64,000 bases of DNA from Sutterella wadsworthensis 2_1_59BFAA (GTDB lineage Bacteria; Pseudomonadota; Gammaproteobacteria; Burkholderiales; Burkholderiaceae_F): positions 283,800-347,799 of the forward strand of contig NZ_JH815514.1 in the NCBI RefSeq assembly GCF_000297775.1, in the 5' to 3' direction. Position 1 is the stretch's first letter. Each line of letters begins with the position of its first letter. Positions 1-8,396 of this stretch are shown one piece after another. Under the pieces are notes generated by a model. That model saw only the letters and a list, made by a program, of their open reading frames with translations, had not been told where the DNA came from and ran no database searches. The translations under genes and the position numbers were made by a program.

Positions 1-674
1 CGCGAGAGCAGGGTGTCGTAGTTGAACTCGGTGATCTGCTCGAAGATTTGCGTGTCGGGCAGGAAGTGCACTTCCGTGCCGCGACGGCTCGTCGGACCGA
101 GAAGCTTCATCGGAGAGATGAGGACTTCGGCGCCCGTGACGGGATCCTTGGCCGTTTCAGTGAGGCGGTTCTTGACCTTGCCGCGTTCGAATTCGAGGAG
201 ACGGGCTTCGCCGTCGCGGCGCACGATGAGGCGCAGCCAGGTCGAAAGCGCGTTCACGCAGGAGACGCCGACGCCGTGCAGGCCGCCGGAGATCTTGTAG
301 CCGTTGTTGTCGAACTTGCCGCCGGCATGAAGTTCGGTCAGGGCGATTTCCGCTGCGCTGCGCTTGGGCTTGTGCTTGTCGTCCCACTTGATGGACGAGG
401 GAATGCCGCGGCCGTCGTCCACGACGGAAATCGAGTTGTCCGTGTGGATGGTGACCTGAATCTTCGTGGCGTAGCCTGCAAGAGCTTCGTCGATGGAGTT
501 GTCGACAACTTCATAAACCAGATGATGAAGCCCGGAGCCGTCGGCGGTGTCGCCGATGTACATGCCCGGACGCTTGCGAACGGCTTCCAGGCCCTCCAGA
601 ATCTGGATGCTGTGCTCGTCGTAGGTAGACGCAGTGGTCGGTTGCTGATCGCTGTTCGTGTCCATTTCGGTCAT
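1..674 (-). CDS. gyrB: DNA gyrase subunit B, N-terminal part (cut by window edge)
   Basis: ATPase subunit of the type II topoisomerase that introduces negative supercoils. About 224 residues are visible, starting [14 protein letters not shown]; the rest lies beyond position 1. The GHKL ATP-binding motifs are clear: [17 protein letters not shown] and GGLHGVG, the last in the ATP-lid region. A second in-frame ATG lies three codons downstream. It follows dnaN on the same strand with no recF between them, as in many Burkholderiales. Only the C-terminal part (rest of the ATPase/transducer, TOPRIM and tail) is missing, because of the window edge and not because of damage. Confidence 0.96.
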   Translation of the reverse strand, partial: MTEMDTNSDQQPTTASTYDEHSIQILEGLEAVRKRPGMYIGDTADGSGLHHLVYEVVDNSIDEALAGYATKIQVTIHTDNSISVVDDGRGIPSSIKWDDKHKPKRSAAEIALTELHAGGKFDNNGYKISGGLHGVGVSCVNALSTWLRLIVRRDGEARLLEFERGKVKNRLTETAKDPVTGAEVLISPMKLLGPTSRRGTEVHFLPDTQIFEQITEFNYDTLLS

Positions 675-689
675 TGAATAAATCCTTCG

Positions 690-714
690 GCAGACCGGCC
701 CTGAGCCGGTCTGC
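690..714 (-). other. hairpin between dnaN and gyrB
   Basis: A perfect 10-bp inverted repeat with a 5-nt loop (arms 690-699 and 705-714) lies in the 113-bp dnaN-gyrB gap. There is no T-run after it on the minus strand, so it is not a standard intrinsic terminator. It could be an mRNA processing or attenuation element that uncouples gyrB from dnaN; that is inference. Confidence 0.5.
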
Positions 715-787
715 AGTAAGCGGTATGCAGGCTGCGGTGCTTGCCGAGCCTTGTTCTAGTTCGGTTTCCTCTCGTGCGCTCGGAGCG

Positions 788-1900
788 TCAGATGCGCATC
801 GGCATCACGACGTAGCGGAAGCGCTCCTGCGATTCGGGCATCGTGATCAGCACGCTGCCGGAGGCGGTGGAGAAGTTGAAGCGGACGGTCTTGTTCTTGA
901 GGATGCCGAGCACTTCAAGGAGATAGGTGATGTTGAAGCCCATGTCGAGCTCGTCGTGCGTCCAGGGCACGTCGAAGCGTTCGAGAGCCTCTTCGTGGTC
1001 GGAGTTCGTGCTCTGGATTTGCAGGCCCTCGCCGTTGAGGATCCAGCGGATGCCGTGGAACTTCTCGTTCGTCATGATGCCGACGCGGCGAAGCGCGTTG
1101 GAGATCGCCTCGCGCTCAAGTTCAAGGGCGTTCGGGTTCGTGTCCTGAGAGGGAAGCACGCGCTTGTAGTCGGGGAAGCGGCCTTCGATGAGCTTGCTCA
1201 TGAAGGTGATGTTGCCGAAGGAGAAGCACACCTGAAGGTCCGTGAACTGGACGCGGACGGGCGTGTCGTCCTCGGGGAGCAGGCGAATGAGCTCGCGCAC
1301 GGTCTTGCGCGGGATGATGGCCTGCATCGGGGTGTTTTCGTCATCAACGTCGACTTCGCAGCAGGCGAGACGATGGGTGTCGGTGGCGACGGTGCGAAGC
1401 TTCTTGCCCTCGACGACGAAGAGTACGCCGTTGAGGTAGTAGCGGACGTCCTGACTGGCCATAGCGAAGGCCGTCATCGTGAGCAGGTAGCGCAGCGTGC
1501 GGGACGGGATGAAGAGCGTCGTCTCCCACTGGCTTTCCTTGAGGACGGGGTATTCGTCGGCGGAGAGCGTCTGAAGCTGGAACTTGCCGTTGTTGCTGCT
1601 GATCGTGAGGCCGCGGTCGCCGAGATCGAACTGGACCTCGTTGGTGGCGGGAAGAGCCGTCAGGATGCTGGCGAGCTTGGAGGCGCCGACCGTGAAGCGG
1701 GTGTCGACGCCTGCGACGCCGACGGGAGCCTCGGTGCTGATCTGGATATCGAGGTCAGTGGCGGAGAACTTGACGTTCTCGCCGTTCTGCTCGATCAGGA
1801 TGTTGCTCAGAATCGGCAGCGTCTGGCGCTTTTCAACAATGCCTTCGACGATTTTGACGGGTTTGAGCAGGTTTTCGCAGACGCTCTGGATGTTCTTCAT
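788..1900 (-). CDS. dnaN: DNA polymerase III sliding clamp, beta subunit
   Basis: Forms the ring-shaped homodimer that tethers DNA polymerase III to DNA and binds partner proteins through their clamp-binding motifs. It has 370 residues, close to the 366 of E. coli, and the typical N-terminus (IVEKRQTLPILSNILIEQ, the first clamp domain) and C-terminus (RYVVMPMRI). Three clamp domains of about 120 residues fit the length. It lies 52 bp downstream of dnaA on the same strand, probably co-transcribed, with gyrB following. No truncation or frameshift is visible. Confidence 0.98.
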   Translation of the reverse strand: MKNIQSVCENLLKPVKIVEGIVEKRQTLPILSNILIEQNGENVKFSATDLDIQISTEAPVGVAGVDTRFTVGASKLASILTALPATNEVQFDLGDRGLTISSNNGKFQLQTLSADEYPVLKESQWETTLFIPSRTLRYLLTMTAFAMASQDVRYYLNGVLFVVEGKKLRTVATDTHRLACCEVDVDDENTPMQAIIPRKTVRELIRLLPEDDTPVRVQFTDLQVCFSFGNITFMSKLIEGRFPDYKRVLPSQDTNPNALELEREAISNALRRVGIMTNEKFHGIRWILNGEGLQIQSTNSDHEEALERFDVPWTHDELDMGFNITYLLEVLGILKNKTVRFNFSTASGSVLITMPESQERFRYVVMPMRI

Positions 1901-1952
1901 AACAAATACCTGTTGAAAAATTCAAAAAATCGGGTTCCGTCGGGTGCTTCTG

Positions 1953-3314
1953 TCAGCCCTTGATCATCTGCTCGAGCACGTGGATCTCGTGATTGAGCTC
2001 GGCGTTGCCCTGGCGTTCCTGAGTGATCTTTCGCACGGCGTGCATGACGGTCGTGTGGTCTCGGCCGCCGAAGTTGGCGCCGATTTCGGGGAGGCTGTGC
2101 TGGGTCAGCTCCTTGGTGAGGTACATGGCAATCTGGCGCGGCCTGGCGATGTTGGCGGGGCGGCGCTTCGAATGCATTTCCGCGACCTTGATGTTGTAGT
2201 AGTCGGCGACGGTCTTCTGGATGCTCTCGATCGTGATCAGGTTGTTGTTGACCGAGAACTGGTCGCGAAGGACGTGCTTGGCGATGTCGATTGTGATTTC
2301 CTTGGCGGCCGACGGTTGGAACTGCTGGTAGGCGATGACCTGCTGAAGGGCGCCCTCAAGCTCGCGGACGTTGGACTTGAGGCGCTTGGCGATGAACATC
2401 GCCACTTCTTCGGGCAGCGCGGCGCCGAGCGCCTTGGCCTTGTTGAGCAGAATGGCGATGCGCATTTCAAGCTCGGGCGGCTCGATGGCGACGGACAGGC
2501 CCTGGGAGAAGCGCGAGATTAGGCGCTGCTCGATGTCCTTGAGGTTGCGGGTGTACGTGTCGGCCGTGAGCACGACCTGCTTGTTGTGCGGCACGAGCGC
2601 TTCGAAGGCACGGTAGAACTGCGCCTGGGAACCCTTGGCGCCCGAGAAGGACTGGACGTCGTCGATGAGAAGCAGGTCGAGGTTGCGGTAGCGCTCGTCG
2701 AATATCTGAAGCGCCTTGCGGGAGCTCGAGGAGTCGCGCGTGGCGGTCGTGTACTCGCTGATGAAGTCCTGGGCGGAGATGCAGCGGACGCGTGCCTTCG
2801 GATGAAGGTCGAGATAGCGGTGGCCGATGGCCTGCATCAGATGGGTCTTGCCCAGACCGACGCCGCCATAGATGTAGAGCGGGTTGTACTGCATGCCCAT
2901 CGTAGTGGCGACGTGTTCCGCGGCCGCGACGGCGAGCTGGTTGGCGTTGCCGTTGACGTAGTTTTCAAAGGTGAGGCCGGGAAGGAGGCCGGTCTCTTCG
3001 CGTCTCCTCTCAATGTCCTCGAGGGACGGTCCCTTGGGCTGAGCAGGAGTCTGCACGTCGCCTGCGAGTGCGCCGACGGCCTGCAGGGTGACCTTCACCT
3101 GGCCGCCGTAGAGGTGCACGGCCACGTCCTGAATGGTCTTCAGATACGTCGCGCGGATCGTCTGCACCTTGCTGGCGGGCGCTTCAAGGACCATGTCGCT
3201 GCGTTCGCTGTCCCACCGCACCAGCTCAATCGGTTCGAACCAATTGGTGATGATCATCGGAGGAAGCTTCATCGCTTTGATCTGCGCGAGACAGTCTTGC
3301 CAGAAGTTGTTCAT
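1953..3314 (-). CDS. dnaA: chromosomal replication initiator DnaA
   Basis: AAA+ ATPase that binds DnaA boxes and melts oriC. I chose the ATG at 3314 ([16 protein letters not shown]), giving 453 residues against 467 in E. coli. The frame stays open upstream but shows no conserved protein there and overlaps the DnaA boxes. Domain I is at the N-terminus, followed by a linker with [10 protein letters not shown]. Domain III has the Walker A motif GGVGLGKTH and Walker B LLLIDDVQ. Domain IV has the DNA-binding signature [11 protein letters not shown]. It is transcribed away from rpmH, and DnaA boxes 94-143 bp upstream of the start suggest autoregulation. Confidence 0.98.
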   Translation of the reverse strand: MNNFWQDCLAQIKAMKLPPMIITNWFEPIELVRWDSERSDMVLEAPASKVQTIRATYLKTIQDVAVHLYGGQVKVTLQAVGALAGDVQTPAQPKGPSLEDIERRREETGLLPGLTFENYVNGNANQLAVAAAEHVATTMGMQYNPLYIYGGVGLGKTHLMQAIGHRYLDLHPKARVRCISAQDFISEYTTATRDSSSSRKALQIFDERYRNLDLLLIDDVQSFSGAKGSQAQFYRAFEALVPHNKQVVLTADTYTRNLKDIEQRLISRFSQGLSVAIEPPELEMRIAILLNKAKALGAALPEEVAMFIAKRLKSNVRELEGALQQVIAYQQFQPSAAKEITIDIAKHVLRDQFSVNNNLITIESIQKTVADYYNIKVAEMHSKRRPANIARPRQIAMYLTKELTQHSLPEIGANFGGRDHTTVMHAVRKITQERQGNAELNHEIHVLEQMIKG

Positions 3315-3433
3315 GACGGGCCTAGATGTAGATTGAAGGCTTGCCTGGGCGGCCTGCCGGGCAGGGCGGGGCAAGGAAGACGAATATATTATTTTAGCCG
3401 ATTTGTCCGTGGATAACTTTGCTTGAGGATAAC

Positions 3434-3457
3434 TTATCCACAATTCGGTGTGGATAA
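3434..3457. promoter_or_regulatory. inverted pair of perfect DnaA boxes
   Basis: TTATCCACA at 3434-3442 on the plus strand and its reverse complement at 3449-3457, separated by 6 bp. Both match the consensus at all nine positions. A third, one-mismatch box (CGTGGATAA) lies at 3408-3416. Likely roles are oriC assembly and dnaA autoregulation. Confidence 0.85.
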
Positions 3458-3632
3458 GATTTCCCTTGCCTCTCAACAACTTGGGCTTTCCTGAAAAAGC
3501 GTGGAGAAAAGATTTACACAACCCAATGTGGTTTGTCGGCTCCCGACCCCCAGATGTTGTGTTTTTCGAGCCTTCGCCTGAGGGGAAGCCTACCGAACTT
3601 CATGACAGGACAAGATTTTTTGTGGTTTTCGT

Positions 3633-3662
3633 TTGACAAATCCCCCCTCATTGAGTTCTAAT
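3633..3662 (+). promoter_or_regulatory. sigma-70-like promoter, distal to rpmH
   Basis: TTGACA at 3633-3638, an 18-bp spacer and TCTAAT at 3657-3662 (five of six consensus bases). It would give a leader of about 210 nt before rpmH. Confidence 0.55.
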
Positions 3663-3788
3663 ATCTAACTTTTCGTAACTCGGCAATCTCGATGATTGCG
3701 GGGTCGCCGGCGGCACCGCGGGCGGCACCGTACAGAACAAAAGCGCCGGCTTGCGGAGACTCATTTGGCTAGCCCGTTTCCAGAACGA

Positions 3789-3817
3789 TTGACATGGGAC
3801 TGTGTGGCTGGCATACC
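3789..3817 (+). promoter_or_regulatory. sigma-70-like promoter, proximal to rpmH
   Basis: Perfect TTGACA at 3789-3794, a 17-bp spacer and the weaker CATACC at 3812-3817. It lies about 65 bp before the rpmH start and is a plausible main promoter for rpmH-rnpA. Confidence 0.5.
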
Positions 3818-3881
3818 CCTGTTGTTTTTTCCTCGTGCTGCACCGACGTGCGCCGAGGTTCATGCCTATTGAGGATTAATC

Positions 3882-4022
3882 ATGGCTACCAAACGTACCT
3901 ATCAGCCTTCCAAGGTCAAGCGTGCTCGTACGCACGGCTTCCTGGTTCGCAGCCGCACGAAGGGCGGTCGTCGCGTTCTCGCTCGCCGTCGCGCTAAGGG
4001 CCGTCACACCCTGGCTCTCTAA
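3882..4022 (+). CDS. rpmH: 50S ribosomal protein L34
   Basis: A 46-residue, very basic ribosomal protein of the large subunit. The sequence begins [20 protein letters not shown] and carries the family hallmark ARRRAKGRH near the end. The usual bacterial start is MKRT; here two extra residues (AT) follow the Met. A Shine-Dalgarno-like GAGGA precedes the ATG. It lies next to the origin, is followed by rnpA as in nearly all bacteria, and is too short for ordinary ORF calling. Confidence 0.97.
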   Translation: MATKRTYQPSKVKRARTHGFLVRSRTKGGRRVLARRRAKGRHTLAL

Positions 4023-4052
4023 TCGGCTCGTTCACGGCCGGTAACGATCGCC

Positions 4053-4517
4053 GTGTCCAGCTACACAGCGGCACCCCTTAAGTTTCCCCGTAGTTTGCGC
4101 ATCATCAAGAGCGCGGACTATGGGGTGCTTGTGCATACGCGGAACGAAAATACCTTCCGACTCACGTCGAAGTACTTTTCGATCAACGCAATGAAATTCC
4201 CTGAGGAGCCGGGCAGGCTTCGCTTCGGCATCACCGTCGGAAAGCGCAACGCCCATCGCTCCGTGGACCGTGCACTGGTCAAGAGAACCTTGAGGGAGGC
4301 TGCAAGAAAGCAAGCCCCAAATCTTGCGGCGCTTCTCGGCGAGCAAGGCGTGGGGCTTGACGTTTCTTTAAGGCTCAGGGTTCCCCTGAAGGAGATCCCC
4401 GGCATCGATCAGGGCGTCAACGCCCTGAAGCTGTCCCTGAGGACTGATGCGCGGTCGCTCATGGAGGCGCTCCTGAAGCGTCTTCCGAAGCAGCTTACAC
4501 AGACCCGGGGCGAGTGA
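4053..4517 (+). CDS. rnpA: ribonuclease P protein component
   Basis: Protein subunit of RNase P, which cuts the 5' leader from pre-tRNAs together with the catalytic RNA. 154 residues from a GTG start. The family core is visible: FPRSLRIIKSADYGVLV near the N-terminus and the RNA-binding block RSVDRALVKRTLREAAR, which replaces the usual RNR-type motif. It lies 30 bp after rpmH and overlaps yidD by 4 bp, so the three are likely co-transcribed. The start is not certain because an in-frame ATG occurs only well inside the conserved region. Confidence 0.93.
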   Translation: MSSYTAAPLKFPRSLRIIKSADYGVLVHTRNENTFRLTSKYFSINAMKFPEEPGRLRFGITVGKRNAHRSVDRALVKRTLREAARKQAPNLAALLGEQGVGLDVSLRLRVPLKEIPGIDQGVNALKLSLRTDARSLMEALLKRLPKQLTQTRGE

Positions 4518-4825
4518 CGGTGGTGGCGAAGTTTCTGCGGATGCTGGTCAGGCTCTATCAGCTGACCCTGTCTCCGTGGGTGGGAAGGAGTTGCCGATTC
4601 GTTCCCACGTGTTCAAACTATGCCATTGAGGCACTCGAAAAGTACGGTGCCGTCAAGGGAACCTATCTGACCATCTACCGTCTGCTGCGCTGTCATCCTC
4701 TTGGAGGGCGCGGGCTGGATCCGGTGCCGGCGAAGTTCCGCTGGCGCTGCTGGTGCAGAGAGTGCAGGCCGGAAGAACAAGAAGACAAGGGATCTACGGA
4801 TCTTTTCAACATCCAAAAGAAGTAG
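4514..4825 (+). CDS. yidD: membrane protein insertion efficiency factor YidD
   Basis: Small membrane-associated protein that helps YidC/Sec insertion of inner-membrane proteins. 103 residues from a GTG that overlaps the rnpA stop. The family signature is present: SLSPWVGRSCRFVPTCSNY-like segment (TLSPWVGRSCRFVPTCSNYA at residues 17-36), then RLLRCHPLGGRGLDPVP. The polar tail after about residue 80 is poorly conserved and cysteine-rich (CWCRECRP). Operon position between rnpA and yidC supports the call. Confidence 0.95.
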   Translation: MTVVAKFLRMLVRLYQLTLSPWVGRSCRFVPTCSNYAIEALEKYGAVKGTYLTIYRLLRCHPLGGRGLDPVPAKFRWRCWCRECRPEEQEDKGSTDLFNIQKK

Positions 4826-4834
4826 TGGATAAAA

Positions 4835-6520
4835 ATGGGAAAGGACATGCAACGCGCTCTTTTGTGGGCGATTCTTTTTACCTCCTGCTTCCTGCTGTGG
4901 GACAACTATCAGGTCTACAAGGGCGAGAAGTCCTTTTTCCATACGGAGGCCGTTGAACAGCAGGCCGTTGCCGACGCAGCCTCTAGCGTCCCGACTGGCA
5001 AGGACATTGACGCCACGGTTCCGTCCGCTGTCGCCGTCAAGGATCCTGTCGTCGTTGAAACCGATCGCATGAAGGTCACCTTCGACCGCGAGGGCGCCGT
5101 CATCGTCGGCACCGAAATGACGCTGATCCCGCGTCAGGCCGACTGGACCGAAGTGGGCCTCGCCGGTCTCATCCTCGACCGCAAGCCAGCCGAGAACCTC
5201 GGCAACGTCGATCTTCTTGAGATCACGAAGAACCGCACCTACGTCGCCCAGAGCGGCCTTGTCGGCGGCAACTTCCCGAATCACAAGGATCAGTACAAGC
5301 TCGTCAGCCAAAAGCTCAGCATGGGCGACGCCGACAAGCTTGACGTGATCTTTGAAGCCACCAAGGGCGGCGTGACGGTCAAGAAGACCTACACGTTCAA
5401 CCGCGGCCACTACGGCATCGACGTTTCGACCGAAGTCGTCAACAACAGCGGCGCCGCCATTCAGCCGTCCGCCTACTATCAGCTCACCCGCGACGGCGGC
5501 AAGCCTGAAGGCGAAAGCTCCATGTACTCCACGTACACGGGTCCCGCCTTCTACTCCGACGAAGAGAAGTTCCAGAAGCTTGAGTTCGGCGACATCGCCG
5601 ACAACAGCGCCTCCTTCGAGAAGTTCACCAACAACGGCTGGCTCGCCATGGTCCAGCACCACTTCGTGAGCGCTTGGGTTCCCGCCAACGGTGAGGAGCG
5701 CGAGAACTATGCCCGTGAGGTCTCCAAGAACCTCTACTCCGTCGGCACGCTCGTGAAGCTCGGCACCATCGAGTCCGGCAAGTCCGTGACCGACAAGGCC
5801 GTGCTCTACTCCGGCCCGCAGGATCAGGACCGCCTTGAACAGATCGCTCCGGGCCTTGAGCTCGTGGTCGACTACGGCTGGCTCACGTTCCTTGCCAAGC
5901 CGATCTACTGGCTCCTGTCCTTCCTCTACGGCATCGTCGGCAACTGGGGCTGGGCCATCGTGCTTCTGACCTGCATCGTGAAGGCGATTCTCTATCCGGT
6001 TTCGGCCGCCGGCTATCGTTCGATGGCCCGCATGAAGGAAGTCACGCCGCGTATGAAGCAGCTGCAGGATCGCTACAAGGACGACAAGCAGCGCCTCAAC
6101 CAGGCCATGATGGAGCTCTACCGCACGGAAAAGATCAATCCGGTCGGCGGCTGCCTCCCGATCATGCTGCAGATTCCCGTGTTCCTCGCGCTCTACTGGG
6201 TGCTTCAGGGTTCCGTTGAGCTTCGCGGTGCTCCGTGGGTCCTCTGGGTCCATGACCTTGCGATGCCTGACCCTTGGTTCGTGCTTCCTGCGATCATGGC
6301 CGTGACCATGTTCCTGCAGATCCTGCTCAACCCGAAGCCCACTGATCCGACGCAGGCCCGCATGATGTACATCATGCCGATCGTCTTCTCGGTGATGTTC
6401 TTCGTGTTCGCCTCCGGTCTCGTGCTCTACTGGCTTACGAACAACGTTCTGTCGATTCTCCAGCAGTGGTGGATCAACAAGACCATCGCAGCCGAGCGCG
6501 CCAAGCGTCTGCAGAGCTAA
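4835..6520 (+). CDS. yidC: membrane protein insertase YidC
   Basis: Inserts inner-membrane proteins, alone or with SecYEG. 561 residues (E. coli 548). One N-terminal transmembrane segment (ALLWAILFTSCFLLW, about residues 8-22), then a large periplasmic domain to about residue 345, then the conserved five-helix insertase core. It ends with a basic tail (KTIAAERAKRLQS). An alternative ATG lies four codons downstream, but its AAGGA is only one base away, too close to act as its ribosome-binding site. Followed by a clear terminator. Confidence 0.98.
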   Translation: MGKDMQRALLWAILFTSCFLLWDNYQVYKGEKSFFHTEAVEQQAVADAASSVPTGKDIDATVPSAVAVKDPVVVETDRMKVTFDREGAVIVGTEMTLIPRQADWTEVGLAGLILDRKPAENLGNVDLLEITKNRTYVAQSGLVGGNFPNHKDQYKLVSQKLSMGDADKLDVIFEATKGGVTVKKTYTFNRGHYGIDVSTEVVNNSGAAIQPSAYYQLTRDGGKPEGESSMYSTYTGPAFYSDEEKFQKLEFGDIADNSASFEKFTNNGWLAMVQHHFVSAWVPANGEERENYAREVSKNLYSVGTLVKLGTIESGKSVTDKAVLYSGPQDQDRLEQIAPGLELVVDYGWLTFLAKPIYWLLSFLYGIVGNWGWAIVLLTCIVKAILYPVSAAGYRSMARMKEVTPRMKQLQDRYKDDKQRLNQAMMELYRTEKINPVGGCLPIMLQIPVFLALYWVLQGSVELRGAPWVLWVHDLAMPDPWFVLPAIMAVTMFLQILLNPKPTDPTQARMMYIMPIVFSVMFFVFASGLVLYWLTNNVLSILQQWWINKTIAAERAKRLQS

Positions 6521-6551
6521 AGCACTAGTGCTTCTTTGAAGACAAACAAAA

Positions 6552-6584
6552 AAGGGGTGCCCTTAGAAGGCATCCCTTTTTGTT
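6552..6584 (+). terminator. intrinsic terminator after yidC
   Basis: Hairpin with arms 6552-6561 and 6570-6579 (one G·T-type wobble), 8-nt loop, followed by T-rich TTTTTG. It ends the rpmH-rnpA-yidD-yidC unit. Confidence 0.85.
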
Positions 6585-6595
6585 TGAGCGCAGGT

Positions 6596-6907
6596 TCAGC
6601 TGCGCTTCCTGAAGAGTCCCGGCAGCAGCAGAAGAGGCCAGAGCCAGAGAGAGGCGCACCAGAGCAGGCATCTCGCAGGCGAGATCTTCTGGTTTTCCGA
6701 CTGCCACGTCTTCATGAAGAGCACGACGGCGCCGACGATGCACCAGAGAAGAAAGCCGCAGTAGATGAGGGCCCGCGTGTTGTAGTCGTCCCCGAGCGCG
6801 GCGGCGGTGTAGGCCGCGAGGGGAATGCACAGAATCATGCCGGTGCAGGCGCCGATCAGCGTCGGTCCGAAAAAGGGCTTGCGGTTGGGAGGACGTGGCA
6901 GGGACAT
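6596..6907 (-). CDS. small membrane protein of unknown function
   Basis: 103 residues from the ATG at 6907; an in-frame ATG at 6943 would add 12 residues and neither has a good Shine-Dalgarno sequence. After a short basic N-terminus (LPRPPNRKPFF) there are about three hydrophobic segments: residues 14-37, 44-66 and a C-terminal one rich in Trp/Leu. It ends LFRKRS. I do not recognise a family. It is transcribed against the flow of its neighbours, between yidC and mnmE, and its start faces the mnmE promoter region. Confidence 0.7.
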   Translation of the reverse strand: MSLPRPPNRKPFFGPTLIGACTGMILCIPLAAYTAAALGDDYNTRALIYCGFLLWCIVGAVVLFMKTWQSENQKISPARCLLWCASLWLWPLLLLPGLFRKRS

Positions 6908-7025
6908 GGGTTCAAAGGGACCTGAATACACAAACCCATCCATCGTATACCAAAGAGATCGGGGCGGGCATTACAATCTCCACAATCTGCCGATCCTGAC
7001 GTCGGCAACCCTCGGAAAGAGCTTT

Positions 7026-8396
7026 ATGCACCACAGCGACAAAGATCCCATCATCGCCGTTGCGACGGCCGCGGGCCGCGGCGGCATCGGCATTCTGCGC
7101 CTGTCCTTCGGCAAGGCGCTCGAAGCCCAGATCGTCGGGCGCCTGTTCGGGGAGAACTGCACCCTGAAGGCGCGCTACGCCCATCTCCTGCCCTTTCTCG
7201 GAACGGACGGCGGGGTGCTTGACCGCGCAATCGTGCTGCTCTTTCCCGCTCCCCACAGCTACACGGGCGAGTCCGTCCTCGAAATTCAGGCGCACGGCGG
7301 TCCCGTGCTTCTGAGCCTCATCATGCGCACCTGCCTTGAGAAGTGCCGTGATCTCGGGCTTCGCATGGCCGAGCCCGGCGAATTCACCCGCCGCGCATTC
7401 ATGAACGGCCGAATGGACCTGACTCAGGCGGAGGCTGTGGCCGATCTGATTGATGCCGTGAGCGAATCCGCCGTTCAGGCGGCGGGACGCTCTTTGAGCG
7501 GCGAGTTCTCCAATGCCGTCCGCGACGTCGACGGCAACATCACGGAGCTTCGCGCCTTCATCGAGGCCACGCTCGACTTCCCAGAAGAGGACATCGACGT
7601 CATCGGTTCGGAAAAGGTCCGCACGCGCCTTGTTCAGGCCGAAACGGGCATCCGCGCCATTCTGGAGAACGCTCGTCAGGGGCAGGTGCTGCGTGAAGGC
7701 GTGACCGTGGCCATCGTGGGCAGTCCCAATGTCGGCAAGTCGAGCCTGCTCAATGCGCTTGCCCAAGAGGAGGTGGCCATCGTCACCGACATCCCCGGCA
7801 CGACCCGCGACCGCATCGAGCACTGGGTTTCGCTCAATGGCGTGCCCGTCAAGATGGTGGACACGGCAGGCATTCGCACGACGGACGATGTCGTCGAAAG
7901 CAAGGGCATCGAACGCACGTTGGTCGAGATCCGCAAGGCGGACGTCGTGTTGCATCTCAAGGACGCCTCCGGCCTCATCAGGGACGACACGGAGGTTTTG
8001 GACAAGGTTCTGAAGGAGGTCCGCCACGGCGTGCCCCTCATCACCGTGAACAACAAGGTCGATCTTTGCGAGTCGGCTGCCTCCGGCGGCGAGATCGCCA
8101 TTTCCGCCAAACAGGGAGTCGGCCTGTCCGAACTCAAGGCCCGTCTTCTCGAGGTGGTCGGCATGGCGGCGACGACGGACGGCGTCTTCATGGCGCGCGA
8201 ACGCCATCTGCAGTGCCTGAAGACGGCGGCGGAGCATGTCTCCCGCGCCCTCCTTCTCATCGACTGCGATCCCATGCCCGAACTGGTGGCGGAAGAGCTT
8301 CGCCTCGCGAGCCGCGCGCTTGGAGAGATCCTCGGCGAAACGACGACCGAAGACATCCTCGGCATGATTTTTAGTAAGTTCTGTATTGGAAAATAA
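7026..8396 (+). CDS. mnmE: tRNA uridine-5-carboxymethylaminomethyl modification GTPase MnmE
   Basis: With MnmG it makes the cmnm5 modification of wobble U34 in several tRNAs. I start at 7026 (MHHSDKDPIIAVATAAGRGG), giving 456 residues against 454 in E. coli; the frame is open further upstream but unconserved. N-terminal folate-binding domain, helical domain, and a G domain from about residue 220 with GSPNVGKSS, DIPGTTRD, DTAG and NKVD. The C-terminal FCIGK carries the catalytic Cys of the CxGK motif. The stop is immediately followed by the mnmG ATG. Confidence 0.98.
   Translation: MHHSDKDPIIAVATAAGRGGIGILRLSFGKALEAQIVGRLFGENCTLKARYAHLLPFLGTDGGVLDRAIVLLFPAPHSYTGESVLEIQAHGGPVLLSLIMRTCLEKCRDLGLRMAEPGEFTRRAFMNGRMDLTQAEAVADLIDAVSESAVQAAGRSLSGEFSNAVRDVDGNITELRAFIEATLDFPEEDIDVIGSEKVRTRLVQAETGIRAILENARQGQVLREGVTVAIVGSPNVGKSSLLNALAQEEVAIVTDIPGTTRDRIEHWVSLNGVPVKMVDTAGIRTTDDVVESKGIERTLVEIRKADVVLHLKDASGLIRDDTEVLDKVLKEVRHGVPLITVNNKVDLCESAASGGEIAISAKQGVGLSELKARLLEVVGMAATTDGVFMARERHLQCLKTAAEHVSRALLLIDCDPMPELVAEELRLASRALGEILGETTTEDILGMIFSKFCIGK

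Larger units (their letters stand above)
3315..3881. other. dnaA-rpmH intergenic region, probable oriC
   Basis: 567 bp without a gene between divergent dnaA and rpmH. It holds a perfect DnaA box (TTATCCACA) at 3434-3442, an oppositely oriented perfect box at 3449-3457, and a one-mismatch box (TTATCCACG on the minus strand) at 3408-3416. An AT-rich stretch lies at 3383-3396. Genes diverge from this point and dnaA is adjacent, as expected for an origin. The region also carries the dnaA and rpmH promoters and a small hairpin at 3683-3699. The number of strong boxes is low compared with E. coli oriC, so weaker sites probably contribute. Confidence 0.75.

Noticed and set aside
3315..3521. N-terminal extension of DnaA (69 residues) upstream of 3314
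   Set aside because: Would cover the DnaA boxes, has no conservation and makes DnaA much longer than the family.
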